NCBI GenBank assembly: GCA_023135255.1
Contig: JAGLTN010000034.1
Coordinates: forward strand, 1-5,646
Reading direction: 5' to 3'
Length of the DNA: 5,646 nt
Source of the DNA: Planctomycetota bacterium
GTDB taxonomy: Bacteria > Planctomycetota > Phycisphaerae > Sedimentisphaerales > Anaerobacaceae
Shown here: positions 1-5,646 of the stretch, piece after piece
Numbering within the stretch: position 1 is the stretch's first letter
Layout: each line of letters starts with the position of its first letter
The notes under the pieces: model-generated
Databases searched by the model: none
What the model was told of the DNA's origin: nothing
Seen by the model: the letters and a program-made list of their open reading frames with translations, nothing else
Position numbers and translations under genes: made by a program

Positions 1-24
1 CGTTTATCCGCGGGTAAATAATTC
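1..24 (+). repeat. Flanking 24-bp repeat, copy 1 (downstream of operon)
   Basis: These 24 bases match 21 of 24 positions of the copy at 5623-5646, in the same orientation; the first 21 bases differ at one position only. The core TTTATCCGCGGGTAAA is an imperfect palindrome centred on CCGCGG. It lies 20 bases beyond the stop codon of the deacetylase gene. It resembles short dispersed intergenic sequences found in many environmental genomes, a statement from memory. Position at the very edge of the window means its full length is unknown. Confidence 0.75.
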
Positions 25-44
25 AAAAATAACAAGTTACGGAT

Positions 45-743
45 TTATTCGCGAGCATTTACTACCCTGAAGGGTAGATTCTCGGAGAGAGGCTGATAGC
101 TGAAAAATGGTTCGCCGAATTTTACGCCGATAGACTGACCAAAATACCTGCATACTATTTCAGTTTTTTCAATGATGGATATTGTGTTTGGCGGATGATT
201 TTTTATCTGGCTTTGATACGCTTTTATGGATTCTGTTTTCACGTCCCAGTAGTCTGTGATGTCTACGATAAAGCTCGGCACCGGATAGTCAAAGCGATGT
301 GGACTGTAATAGCCGAAGCGTTTTGCAGTCCAGTGAGGCTTACCCGCCAATCTGGTTTTGCATAGCTTTGCCTCAAATCTCGCACCATCGATTAATTTCA
401 CAGCCGCAATGTGATCCGGGTGCCAATCCGGCTCAGTAGGACCAAACAAAATATCAGGCTGAAAAATTCTTATTGCCTCCGCAACTTTTTTTCTGTTTTT
501 AAGCGTAGGGTAAAGATATCGGTTTGGCAGGTTCAAACAGCTGCGTTTTTTTACCTGGAGTATTTTAGTTGCACGAGCGGCTTCTTCTTTTCTGATCTGT
601 CTTGAACCGAAAGGCGTTGGCTCGCCATCTGTCAGGTCTATGATAGTGACATTTAGACCTGAGCCTGTCATCTTTGCTATTGTCCCCGCCATTGCCAGTT
701 CAGCGTCGTCAGGGTGAGGTGCTATTATCAAAACGTTTTGCAT
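45..743 (-). CDS. PIG-L/LmbE family N-acetylsugar deacetylase, BshB1-like
   Basis: This 232-residue protein belongs to the zinc-dependent PIG-L (LmbE) deacetylases, which remove the acetyl group from N-acetylglucosaminyl compounds; BshB members act on GlcNAc-malate in bacillithiol synthesis. APHPDDAE at 8-15 supplies the zinc ligands H10 and D13 and the catalytic-base candidate D12; WHPDH at 107-111 supplies the third zinc ligand H111. DLTDGEPTPFGS (36-47), the RKEEA segment after it, FVDIT-like FIVDITDYWDVK at 158-169 and the IKAYQSQI stretch at 173-180 follow the BshB1 pattern, as does IGVKFGEPF near 205-213. Length matches BshB1 (about 230-240). No signal peptide or membrane segment is seen, so it is cytosolic. 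It starts 20 nt after the BshC-like gene with AAGGA 8 nt before its ATG. All catalytic residues are present, so it should be active. The exact substrate is inferred only from the neighbour; other PIG-L enzymes deacetylate mycothiol precursors, lipid-linked sugars or chitobiose. Confidence 0.9.
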   Translation of the reverse strand: MQNVLIIAPHPDDAELAMAGTIAKMTGSGLNVTIIDLTDGEPTPFGSRQIRKEEAARATKILQVKKRSCLNLPNRYLYPTLKNRKKVAEAIRIFQPDILFGPTEPDWHPDHIAAVKLIDGARFEAKLCKTRLAGKPHWTAKRFGYYSPHRFDYPVPSFIVDITDYWDVKTESIKAYQSQIKNHPPNTISIIEKTEIVCRYFGQSIGVKFGEPFFSYQPLSENLPFRVVNARE

Positions 744-763
744 TTTATATTTCCTTTAACAGG

Positions 764-2320
764 TCATATTTCCGTTTCAGGCTTTGAGAAATCTTTCAGG
801 AAGCTTTCGGAAAATAGGCCGAAGAAGAATTGACGATAATTCAGAACTTCTGTGGTATGCTGAAATTGCTTAGCAAGTTGAATCTTCTCTTCGAACTTTT
901 TTATAGAAGGCTGAGCATACTTTATGAGCCTTTTATTGATCTTATTAATATTTTTCCAGGCGTCTTGTTTTTGTTGTGCGGATTTGTTCAGGTCGCAGGC
1001 CTGGCGGATCATATTCTTTTTTATTTCGATAGCTTTTTTTATACTGTCATCTTCCAGCAGTGTTTTATCGATGTATTTTTCCGGGCTATGGTAGATTTTG
1101 CGAATATTTTGGTTTAAAGTTTTTATATCACACTGCAGAGGGGACTCTTTCAATAATGGTAGCCAAGCGGTGGCGGTTGCAATTGCGGCATCTGTTTTTT
1201 TCAGATTGTAATAGTTGTCCAGAATAAAGTTGGTTATTTTTTTATATGAGCCTCCCCCTGTGCCATGAATAAAAAGATCAGACAAGAACAGCCTCACAAA
1301 AAGCATCATCGTGACAGCTTTTGGTCTTAAAGATAATTGATGTTTGCTCAGGATATTTTTTAATTGCTGGATTTTATTACCAGCCAAGTCAATTGCGCCA
1401 AGCTCTCTGCTCATAGTCGAGATTGTGATCGTGGAAGAGCCTGTTTTTGCATACATGCAGGTTCTTAATCCCGAAACCGTCACAAGCCAAAATGGAAGTG
1501 CTGTCTTCCCCGAACTATCAACGTTTAAAAATTTGCAATTGCTGTGTGTGGTGTTTTTTGAAACAGCGTCATTGTAAATATCAGTGAATTTTTCATAGTT
1601 TTTTATTATCGCCCCTGCAAACTTAAAGAAACTATCGTTCTCAGACATCAGCGATGTGGGTAAATAGAGCATTTCAATGCCCAATGCTTTATTCAGAACT
1701 GCCTGCAGAGACGTAATAACGTCACCTGCATTTTTAAGTGCGAAACTTATTTGTGGATGTTTTTTCAAATGTTCGGACCATAATTGGCAGCAAAAATTTT
1801 CAGGACAATTTTTGGCGATAGAGCCGATGAGATCGTTTATCATTTTTAAGTCAGGTTTGCTTCTGAGTTCGAAAGGTATCTTCCGCTGATTTTTTTCAAC
1901 AGGTACTTTTATAAAATCCAGCGTTTTATCATGGTTTGAAAAAGGCAAAACCATATCACTGTCGCCAATGTCATGGTCTACTACAAGCTGAATGCACAAG
2001 CCTTTGGATTGCTTGGCAAATTTGCTTGCTATAATATTTTTAGCTAATATTCCCGGATGGTGCCAGATCGGCTGATGTCCAGTGACGATTATATTTGCGG
2101 TTTTTGGTTGATTGTAAAAACCAGGCAGCAGTTGAGATGTATATACGCGAGCGATATTCAATAGCTGGCTGCGGGCGGTTGATTTATCTTGTGAATCGGA
2201 ACCTGTTGCCAGATTATAGTCAAGCATCTCTCGCCAGCTGGAATATTTCGGACTTACGAAGATAGCGTTTTTTTCAGATGGTATTTCTAATTGTTCAAGT
2301 GTTTTTATTTTCATAGCCAT
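764..2320 (-). CDS. BshC-like protein, distant putative cysteine-ligase relative
   Basis: This 518-residue protein resembles BshC, which adds cysteine to glucosaminyl-malate in bacillithiol synthesis, but only distantly. Numbered from the ATG at 2320: VTGHQP at 79-84 then HHPGILAKN at 87-95 align with the BshC VTGQQ-x-GPLY-x-K segment; QLVVDHDIGDSDMVLP around 111-126 corresponds to the BshC WIA-x-E-DHDF region; RPKAVTMMLFVRLFLSDLFIHGTGGGSY at 332-359 corresponds to the BshC RP...GGPGE-x-AY segment. Residues about 424-494 are lysine- and glutamine-rich helix, likely the C-terminal coiled coil of the family, and the end carries RQFFFGLF (496-503). Length agrees with BshC (roughly 500-550). No signal peptide is seen, so it is cytosolic. 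It lies between a glycosyltransferase and a BshB1-type deacetylase, which supports a sugar-conjugate role. The Q-to-H change in TGQQ and the HHPG variant argue for a separate clade, perhaps with another substrate. An upstream TTG at 2323 is also in frame but sits only 1 nt from the Shine-Dalgarno; the ATG at 2314 is another possible start. Confidence 0.6.
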   Translation of the reverse strand: MAMKIKTLEQLEIPSEKNAIFVSPKYSSWREMLDYNLATGSDSQDKSTARSQLLNIARVYTSQLLPGFYNQPKTANIIVTGHQPIWHHPGILAKNIIASKFAKQSKGLCIQLVVDHDIGDSDMVLPFSNHDKTLDFIKVPVEKNQRKIPFELRSKPDLKMINDLIGSIAKNCPENFCCQLWSEHLKKHPQISFALKNAGDVITSLQAVLNKALGIEMLYLPTSLMSENDSFFKFAGAIIKNYEKFTDIYNDAVSKNTTHSNCKFLNVDSSGKTALPFWLVTVSGLRTCMYAKTGSSTITISTMSRELGAIDLAGNKIQQLKNILSKHQLSLRPKAVTMMLFVRLFLSDLFIHGTGGGSYKKITNFILDNYYNLKKTDAAIATATAWLPLLKESPLQCDIKTLNQNIRKIYHSPEKYIDKTLLEDDSIKKAIEIKKNMIRQACDLNKSAQQKQDAWKNINKINKRLIKYAQPSIKKFEEKIQLAKQFQHTTEVLNYRQFFFGLFSESFLKDFSKPETEI

Positions 2321-3062
2321 CAAGCTCCTGCATTATTGTCTGCATGTAATAATTCATCCTGCATCTCGGGTCTTCGAGTTCACCTGCAAAGTTTCTTTCC
2401 TCATCGTGGTATATCAGGGGCACTTTGATCTCTGTTATTTCAAGTTTTTCTCTGGCAGATTGTATCCAGAATTGTAAAGGCATCGCGTAGCCTTTTTCGG
2501 TAAGATCAAGGCTTGTCAGAGAAGCCACTTTATATGCCTTAAAGCCGCAAAAAGCGTCAGTAATATTCAGGTTGAACCAGCAATTCAGTAAAGAAGTTAT
2601 CCTTTTGTTTATTGTGATACGATCTCTCGGCGGGGTAAGTGTCCCCTTGTTTTCAGGGGCTAAATATCTTGATCCGCTGATTATATCGCAGCTGTCTTTT
2701 TTAATTTCATCGTAGAATCGGGGCAAACATTCGGGCTGATGCTGGTGGTCGCAGTCTATTGTAATCAGCCAGTGAAATTCGTTTTTTTGTGCGTAATCGA
2801 TGGCGTCGATAATGCTTTGGCCATAGCCTTGGTTGTCAGAATGAATTATTTTTCTTATGAAAGGGCAATTGCTTATCCATATTTGGCTTCCGTCAGTGCT
2901 GCCGTCATCTATAACCAGAATCTCATCTGAGAATTGCTTAACCGCGGAAACTATCTGGCTGACATATCGGCATTCGTTAAATACCGGTATAGCGGTCAGT
3001 ACCCTGATAGATGAATCTTCAAGGCCTTCTCTAATGTCACGATGGTTATTCTTTTTGTTCAT
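2295..3062 (-). CDS. Soluble family 2 glycosyltransferase (DPM1-like GT-A fold)
   Basis: This 255-residue protein is a GT2 glycosyltransferase that should move a sugar from a nucleotide-sugar donor. Visible motifs are AIPVFNE at 24-30 (start of the nucleotide-binding fold), DDGSTDGS at 52-59, the metal-binding D-C-D at 103-105 within DCDHQHQPE, SGSRY at 129-133 and TDAFCGFKAY at 168-177, all in the order seen in dolichol-phosphate-mannose synthase-like enzymes. There is no membrane segment at the C-terminus, so it is probably cytosolic or peripheral, and the acceptor may be a lipid phosphate or a soluble molecule. The tail (about 215-250) has a distinctive IYHDEERNFAGELEDP segment that I associate, from memory, with environmental GT2 proteins. 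The gene overlaps the end of the secretin gene by 17 nt, and its own end overlaps the next gene, implying coupled translation. The ATG start is supported by GGAGG 12 nt upstream, a rather long spacing; the next in-frame Met is at 194, well inside the domain. Donor and acceptor cannot be read from the sequence. Confidence 0.88.
   Translation of the reverse strand: MNKKNNHRDIREGLEDSSIRVLTAIPVFNECRYVSQIVSAVKQFSDEILVIDDGSTDGSQIWISNCPFIRKIIHSDNQGYGQSIIDAIDYAQKNEFHWLITIDCDHQHQPECLPRFYDEIKKDSCDIISGSRYLAPENKGTLTPPRDRITINKRITSLLNCWFNLNITDAFCGFKAYKVASLTSLDLTEKGYAMPLQFWIQSAREKLEITEIKVPLIYHDEERNFAGELEDPRCRMNYYMQTIMQELDGYENKNT
2325..2329 (-). promoter_or_regulatory. Ribosome binding site deciding the BshC-like start
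   Basis: AGGAG on the minus strand, inside the end of the glycosyltransferase gene. It is 1 nt from the in-frame TTG at 2323 (too close), 4 nt from the ATG at 2320 and 10 nt from the ATG at 2314. This rules out the TTG and leaves the two ATGs; the choice changes only two residues. Confidence 0.6.
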
Positions 3063-5577
3063 CCTGCTGGATTTCCTCCATTTTTTTATCGCTTATTTCT
3101 TTCAGATCATTGAAGTTGTCACTTTCCATTATGATTGGCGTAATGAACAGATAAGTAGTTTTGTATTGCTTTTCTTTAACAGTTTTTTTAAATGCCCAGC
3201 CTACAATGGGAAGGTCACCAAGCAGGGGGATCTTATCCACGTTTCCAATTTCATCCGAAGTCTGCAACCCGCCAACGACAATAGTATAGCCATTAGGAAC
3301 AGTTGCTTCACTTTGTATGCTGCTTGTATTTCTTGGTGGTGGGATTGATGGGTCGGTAGGCTTTGCGCCGAAAGAGTTAAGGGTGATCTGGTATTCCACC
3401 CGAAGGTAATCATTTTCACTGATGTGCGGAGTGATGGCAAATTGTGTCCCTGCTTCTACAAATCCTGCAAACGATGTTGTTGTGGTCGTTTCACCCTGGT
3501 TCGTTTGCATGGTTGGTTCTTCTGCGATGCTGTTAATAAAGCCGACCGCATTGTCGTTTACGAGTATCTGCGGAGATGAACTTATTCTCGCTTTGCCATC
3601 GGATTTCAGAGCCTGTATTATCAATTGAATACTGCCGGGGCTTAAAATAGAAGCGGTTCCGCCCGGGCTTACAGTGATATCTCTTGTGCCTGATTTTGTA
3701 TTTAGACCGGTGGACAAACCAAAGCTGCTGAAAATCGATGCATCACCTGACGCACTGCTTAACTCTACGCCGAGATTCAAGTCATCGCTTTGGGATATTT
3801 CCACGATCATCGCTTCAATAAGAACCTGCTTTCTGCGTTTGTCGAGTTGGCTGATGAGTTTTTCAAGTTCACGGTGTTGCCGGGCGGTTGCCTGAACGAC
3901 GATCGAATTGGTTGATTTGCTGACAGAGACCCTTGCTTCGATCTTGGGAACGAATTCTTCGGTTTCTGCCATTTCTGTATTACTGCTGCTGTTCGGCGAA
4001 GGTGAAGTTTTCCCTGCGAATTTCGCATGGGTAGTCTTTTCTTTTTCGTTTTTGCTGTCGGCGCTTTGTATAAGCTCTGATATTATTTTAGCGACTTCGT
4101 CGACGTCAGCGTTTTCAAGCTTATATATTTTTATCATACCTGCTTCATAAGAGCCTGGTTTGTCAATGCTTTCGACTATGGATGTCATTATTCTATGGAT
4201 CGCAGGAGGCCCGGTCAGCAGGATGGAGTTCGTTTTTTCAACCAGCGTTATGCCGCTTCGATTTACCCCGTTCGTACTTCCGTCACCTTTGCGGGATCGG
4301 TTATTGTCATTGCTTTGCCCTGATAGGCCGACAATTCGCTGTAAGCCTGAAAATATCTCCGAGGCATCGACATAGATGAATTGATAATTTTTGGTTATAG
4401 GCTCAATATATTTATCGAGCTTTTTTATAAGAGCTTCTATCCTTTCAGCATCACAGCGAACTGCCTGGATGATGAGCTGATTTGTCCTTGCTATCGGATA
4501 AACCTGCACCTGAGATTGAGGACTTAGTGTTGCGTTTCCTGCGATGTTTTGTGTTTTATCAGCAGATGATTCCAGGCGGGAACTGTTTAATGCCAAAATG
4601 TTTTTGCTGCTGTCATTCTTTTCATTTGTGCCAAAGAGTTGTTGAAGGGTCACAGCGATTTCCTCACAATCTGCATAATCGAGGTCTATCACTTCCAGCA
4701 GCACATTGTCATCGAAGATATCTACCTTATCTATTATCGCTTTAATTTCCTCGAATTTTTCCCCGGTGGCAACGATCACAAGCTGATTAGTTTGTTCAAC
4801 AGGATAAACAGCAGTTGAGCTTTCTACTGATATGTTTTTTGAACTCGTTTTACCGCTGATCTTTTTTGTGTTTTGATTTTGCTGAATTTTTTCTGAAAAT
4901 ATTAGCTGTAAAACGTTCGCCAGCTCTACGCTGTTCGCGTACTTAAGCGCTATTACTTCTATAGCGGTATCCTCAGCAGGGCTGTCGAGTGTAGTTATTA
5001 TTTCTTCAATGAATTTCAGGTTTCCGCTGCTTTCATAAAGGATAATTGAATTTGTTTCTTTATAGATCACACTTTTTGAAAGTTTAGACAGAAAAGGCTT
5101 AATAGCTGTTTCGATTGAAGCTGCTTTTGCAAATTTTAGTGAGAACACCTTTTTTGCCAAACCAAAATTTTGCATATATTCCTCGTATGTCATAACGCTG
5201 ATAACTTTACCTTTGCGATGATAAATAAACCCCGCGTTGGTGACAATCGTATCGAGCAGTTTGCCAGCGGTGACATTTTTAGCCCATAAGCTTATTTTAG
5301 CTCTGCTGACCGTATCGGTGGGGAATATACTCCATCCTGTGGCATCGCTGATGATTTGAAATGCCATTGATATGTCATTATTGTTGAATTGTACCTGCGG
5401 TATCACAGGCCCAGCCTCGGGCTTCTGTTGAGAAATTTCTGATTCACTGTCAACAAGCTCATTGCCGAATGGGTCAAAGCCATCGATTGTTTTTTCATTA
5501 CCAACAGCAACCAGGCTGATAACAAGAAAGCATCCCAAATATGTTATAAGGCTTTTTTTGTTCATTATTTTTAACAT
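3046..5577 (-). CDS. GspD-like secretin with N0 and five N1-type repeats
   Basis: This 843-residue protein is an outer-membrane secretin, the multimeric gated channel used by type II secretion and related systems. Residues 1-26 form a Sec signal peptide (two lysines, a hydrophobic stretch, then an A-V-G cleavage site). Residues 58-135 fit the N0/STN domain. Five N1-type (secretin_N) repeats follow at about 143-198, 205-287, 294-388, 396-473 and 481-580, each with a conserved T-N-[SQ]-[IL] strand (T175, T263, T365, T449, T556) followed by a helix ending in a hydrophobic-Asp pair. The secretin barrel core is 583-818, with VPNGYTIVVGGL at 760-771 and PLLGDLPIVGWAF near 784-796 matching the family signature closely but not perfectly. 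The tail 819-843 is charged. There is no AMIN domain, so it is closer to GspD than PilQ. Well-studied GspD proteins carry three N1-type repeats; five is high. The first ATG is preferred because AGAGGA lies 4 nt upstream; an in-frame ATG at codon 5 is 16 nt away. No other secretion gene is in the window, so its system is unknown. Confidence 0.93.
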   Translation of the reverse strand: MLKIMNKKSLITYLGCFLVISLVAVGNEKTIDGFDPFGNELVDSESEISQQKPEAGPVIPQVQFNNNDISMAFQIISDATGWSIFPTDTVSRAKISLWAKNVTAGKLLDTIVTNAGFIYHRKGKVISVMTYEEYMQNFGLAKKVFSLKFAKAASIETAIKPFLSKLSKSVIYKETNSIILYESSGNLKFIEEIITTLDSPAEDTAIEVIALKYANSVELANVLQLIFSEKIQQNQNTKKISGKTSSKNISVESSTAVYPVEQTNQLVIVATGEKFEEIKAIIDKVDIFDDNVLLEVIDLDYADCEEIAVTLQQLFGTNEKNDSSKNILALNSSRLESSADKTQNIAGNATLSPQSQVQVYPIARTNQLIIQAVRCDAERIEALIKKLDKYIEPITKNYQFIYVDASEIFSGLQRIVGLSGQSNDNNRSRKGDGSTNGVNRSGITLVEKTNSILLTGPPAIHRIMTSIVESIDKPGSYEAGMIKIYKLENADVDEVAKIISELIQSADSKNEKEKTTHAKFAGKTSPSPNSSSNTEMAETEEFVPKIEARVSVSKSTNSIVVQATARQHRELEKLISQLDKRRKQVLIEAMIVEISQSDDLNLGVELSSASGDASIFSSFGLSTGLNTKSGTRDITVSPGGTASILSPGSIQLIIQALKSDGKARISSSPQILVNDNAVGFINSIAEEPTMQTNQGETTTTTSFAGFVEAGTQFAITPHISENDYLRVEYQITLNSFGAKPTDPSIPPPRNTSSIQSEATVPNGYTIVVGGLQTSDEIGNVDKIPLLGDLPIVGWAFKKTVKEKQYKTTYLFITPIIMESDNFNDLKEISDKKMEEIQQDEQKE
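3075..3079 (-). promoter_or_regulatory. Ribosome binding site of glycosyltransferase, inside secretin gene
   Basis: GGAGG on the minus strand lies within the last codons of the secretin gene, 12 nt before the glycosyltransferase ATG. The spacing is longer than usual, which together with the 17-nt overlap suggests that translation depends partly on ribosomes finishing the secretin. Confidence 0.5.
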
Positions 5578-5581
5578 AGCA

Positions 5582-5587
5582 TCCTCT
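5582..5587 (-). promoter_or_regulatory. Ribosome binding site of secretin gene
   Basis: Read on the minus strand this is AGAGGA, 4 nt before the ATG at 5577 and 16 nt before the second in-frame ATG at 5565. The spacing decides for the first ATG as the start. Confidence 0.65.
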
Positions 5588-5595
5588 TTTACAGA

Positions 5596-5601
5596 CTTAT
5601 A
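5596..5601 (-). promoter_or_regulatory. Weak candidate -10 box for the operon
   Basis: TATAAG on the minus strand is the best -10-like hexamer in the 69-nt leader and would leave a leader of roughly 10-15 nt before the start codon. No convincing -35 box lies 16-18 nt upstream; that position falls just next to the flanking repeat. The true promoter may be outside the window or use another sigma factor. Confidence 0.15.
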
Positions 5602-5622
5602 CTGATCTCAATTAAATTTTTC

Positions 5623-5646
5623 CGTTTATCCGCGGTTAAATAACTT
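5623..5646 (+). repeat. Flanking 24-bp repeat, copy 2 (upstream of operon)
   Basis: Same-orientation copy of the sequence at 1-24 (21 of 24 identical). The core TTTATCCGCGGTTAAA is palindromic around CCGCGG with a single mismatched pair. It sits 46-69 nt upstream of the secretin start codon, so besides being a dispersed repeat it could act as an operator or promoter-proximal site. It runs to the last base of the window, so its true end is not visible. Confidence 0.75.

Larger units (their letters stand above)
45..5577 (-). other. Probable four-gene operon
   Basis: All four genes run in the same direction with no room for internal promoters outside coding sequence. The secretin and glycosyltransferase genes overlap by 17 nt, the glycosyltransferase and BshC-like genes by about 26 nt, and the deacetylase follows after 20 nt. 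Ribosome binding sites of genes two and three lie inside the preceding coding sequence, so translation is probably coupled. That they are one transcript is inference from the spacing. Confidence 0.8.

Noticed and set aside
1..44. Rho-independent terminator after the deacetylase
   Set aside because: The only pairing is the short CCGCGG-centred palindrome without a loop or following U-run on the minus strand; a T-rich stretch occurs before, not after, it.
830..1117. 95-codon hydrophobic open frame on the plus strand
   Set aside because: Its Phe/Leu/Ile richness is the complement of the Lys/Glu/Asn-rich coiled coil of the BshC-like gene; an antisense shadow.
2857..3348. 163-codon open frame on the plus strand, opposite the secretin and glycosyltransferase genes
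   Set aside because: It lies wholly antisense to two genes with clear family motifs, spans their junction, and shows no recognisable domain or good ribosome binding site.
5530..5538. Possible lipoprotein signal at L-G-C (residues 14-16) of the secretin
   Set aside because: The -3 and -2 positions (Y, L) do not fit a lipobox and the hydrophobic stretch continues past the Cys; a signal peptidase I site A-V-G at 24-26 fits better.
1..5646. Circular molecule suggested by similar ends
   Set aside because: End similarity is 21 of 24, not exact, so it is not a clean terminal overlap; no replication gene is present.

Overview
The window is an almost fully coding, single-direction block of four genes on the minus strand. 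In transcription order (right to left) they are a large outer-membrane secretin, a soluble family 2 glycosyltransferase, a protein that looks like a distant relative of BshC (the cysteine-adding enzyme of bacillithiol synthesis), and a PIG-L/LmbE-type zinc deacetylase of the BshB1 kind. The first three genes overlap (17 nt, then about 26 nt) and the fourth starts about 20 nt after the third, so this looks like one operon.

The secretin with a Sec signal peptide means a diderm (Gram-negative type) bacterium. The base composition is moderate to slightly AT-rich. From memory only, the particular forms of the glycosyltransferase and the BshC-like protein resemble proteins of Planctomycetota (for example Phycisphaerae) and similar environmental lineages. 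I could not verify this, and no rRNA or other marker is present.

Layout: 5646-5578 is a short leader holding one copy of a 24-bp palindrome-centred repeat and a good Shine-Dalgarno; 5577-3046 is the secretin; 3062-2295 the glycosyltransferase; 2320-764 the BshC-like protein; 743-45 the deacetylase; 44-1 a short tail holding the second copy of the same repeat in the same orientation. There is no stretch over 300 bases without a gene, and I see no RNA gene, CRISPR array or transposase.

The last three genes make biochemical sense together: a sugar transferase, an N-acetyl-sugar deacetylase and a ligase-like protein are the same three reaction types that build bacillithiol (transfer of GlcNAc, deacetylation, addition of cysteine). 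Here, however, the transferase is a GT2 enzyme rather than the GT4 enzyme BshA, and the ligase-like protein has altered signature motifs. This suggests a variant glycoside or thiol conjugate pathway, which is the main candidate for something undescribed here. Why a five-repeat secretin leads the operon is not explained by known bacillithiol biology.
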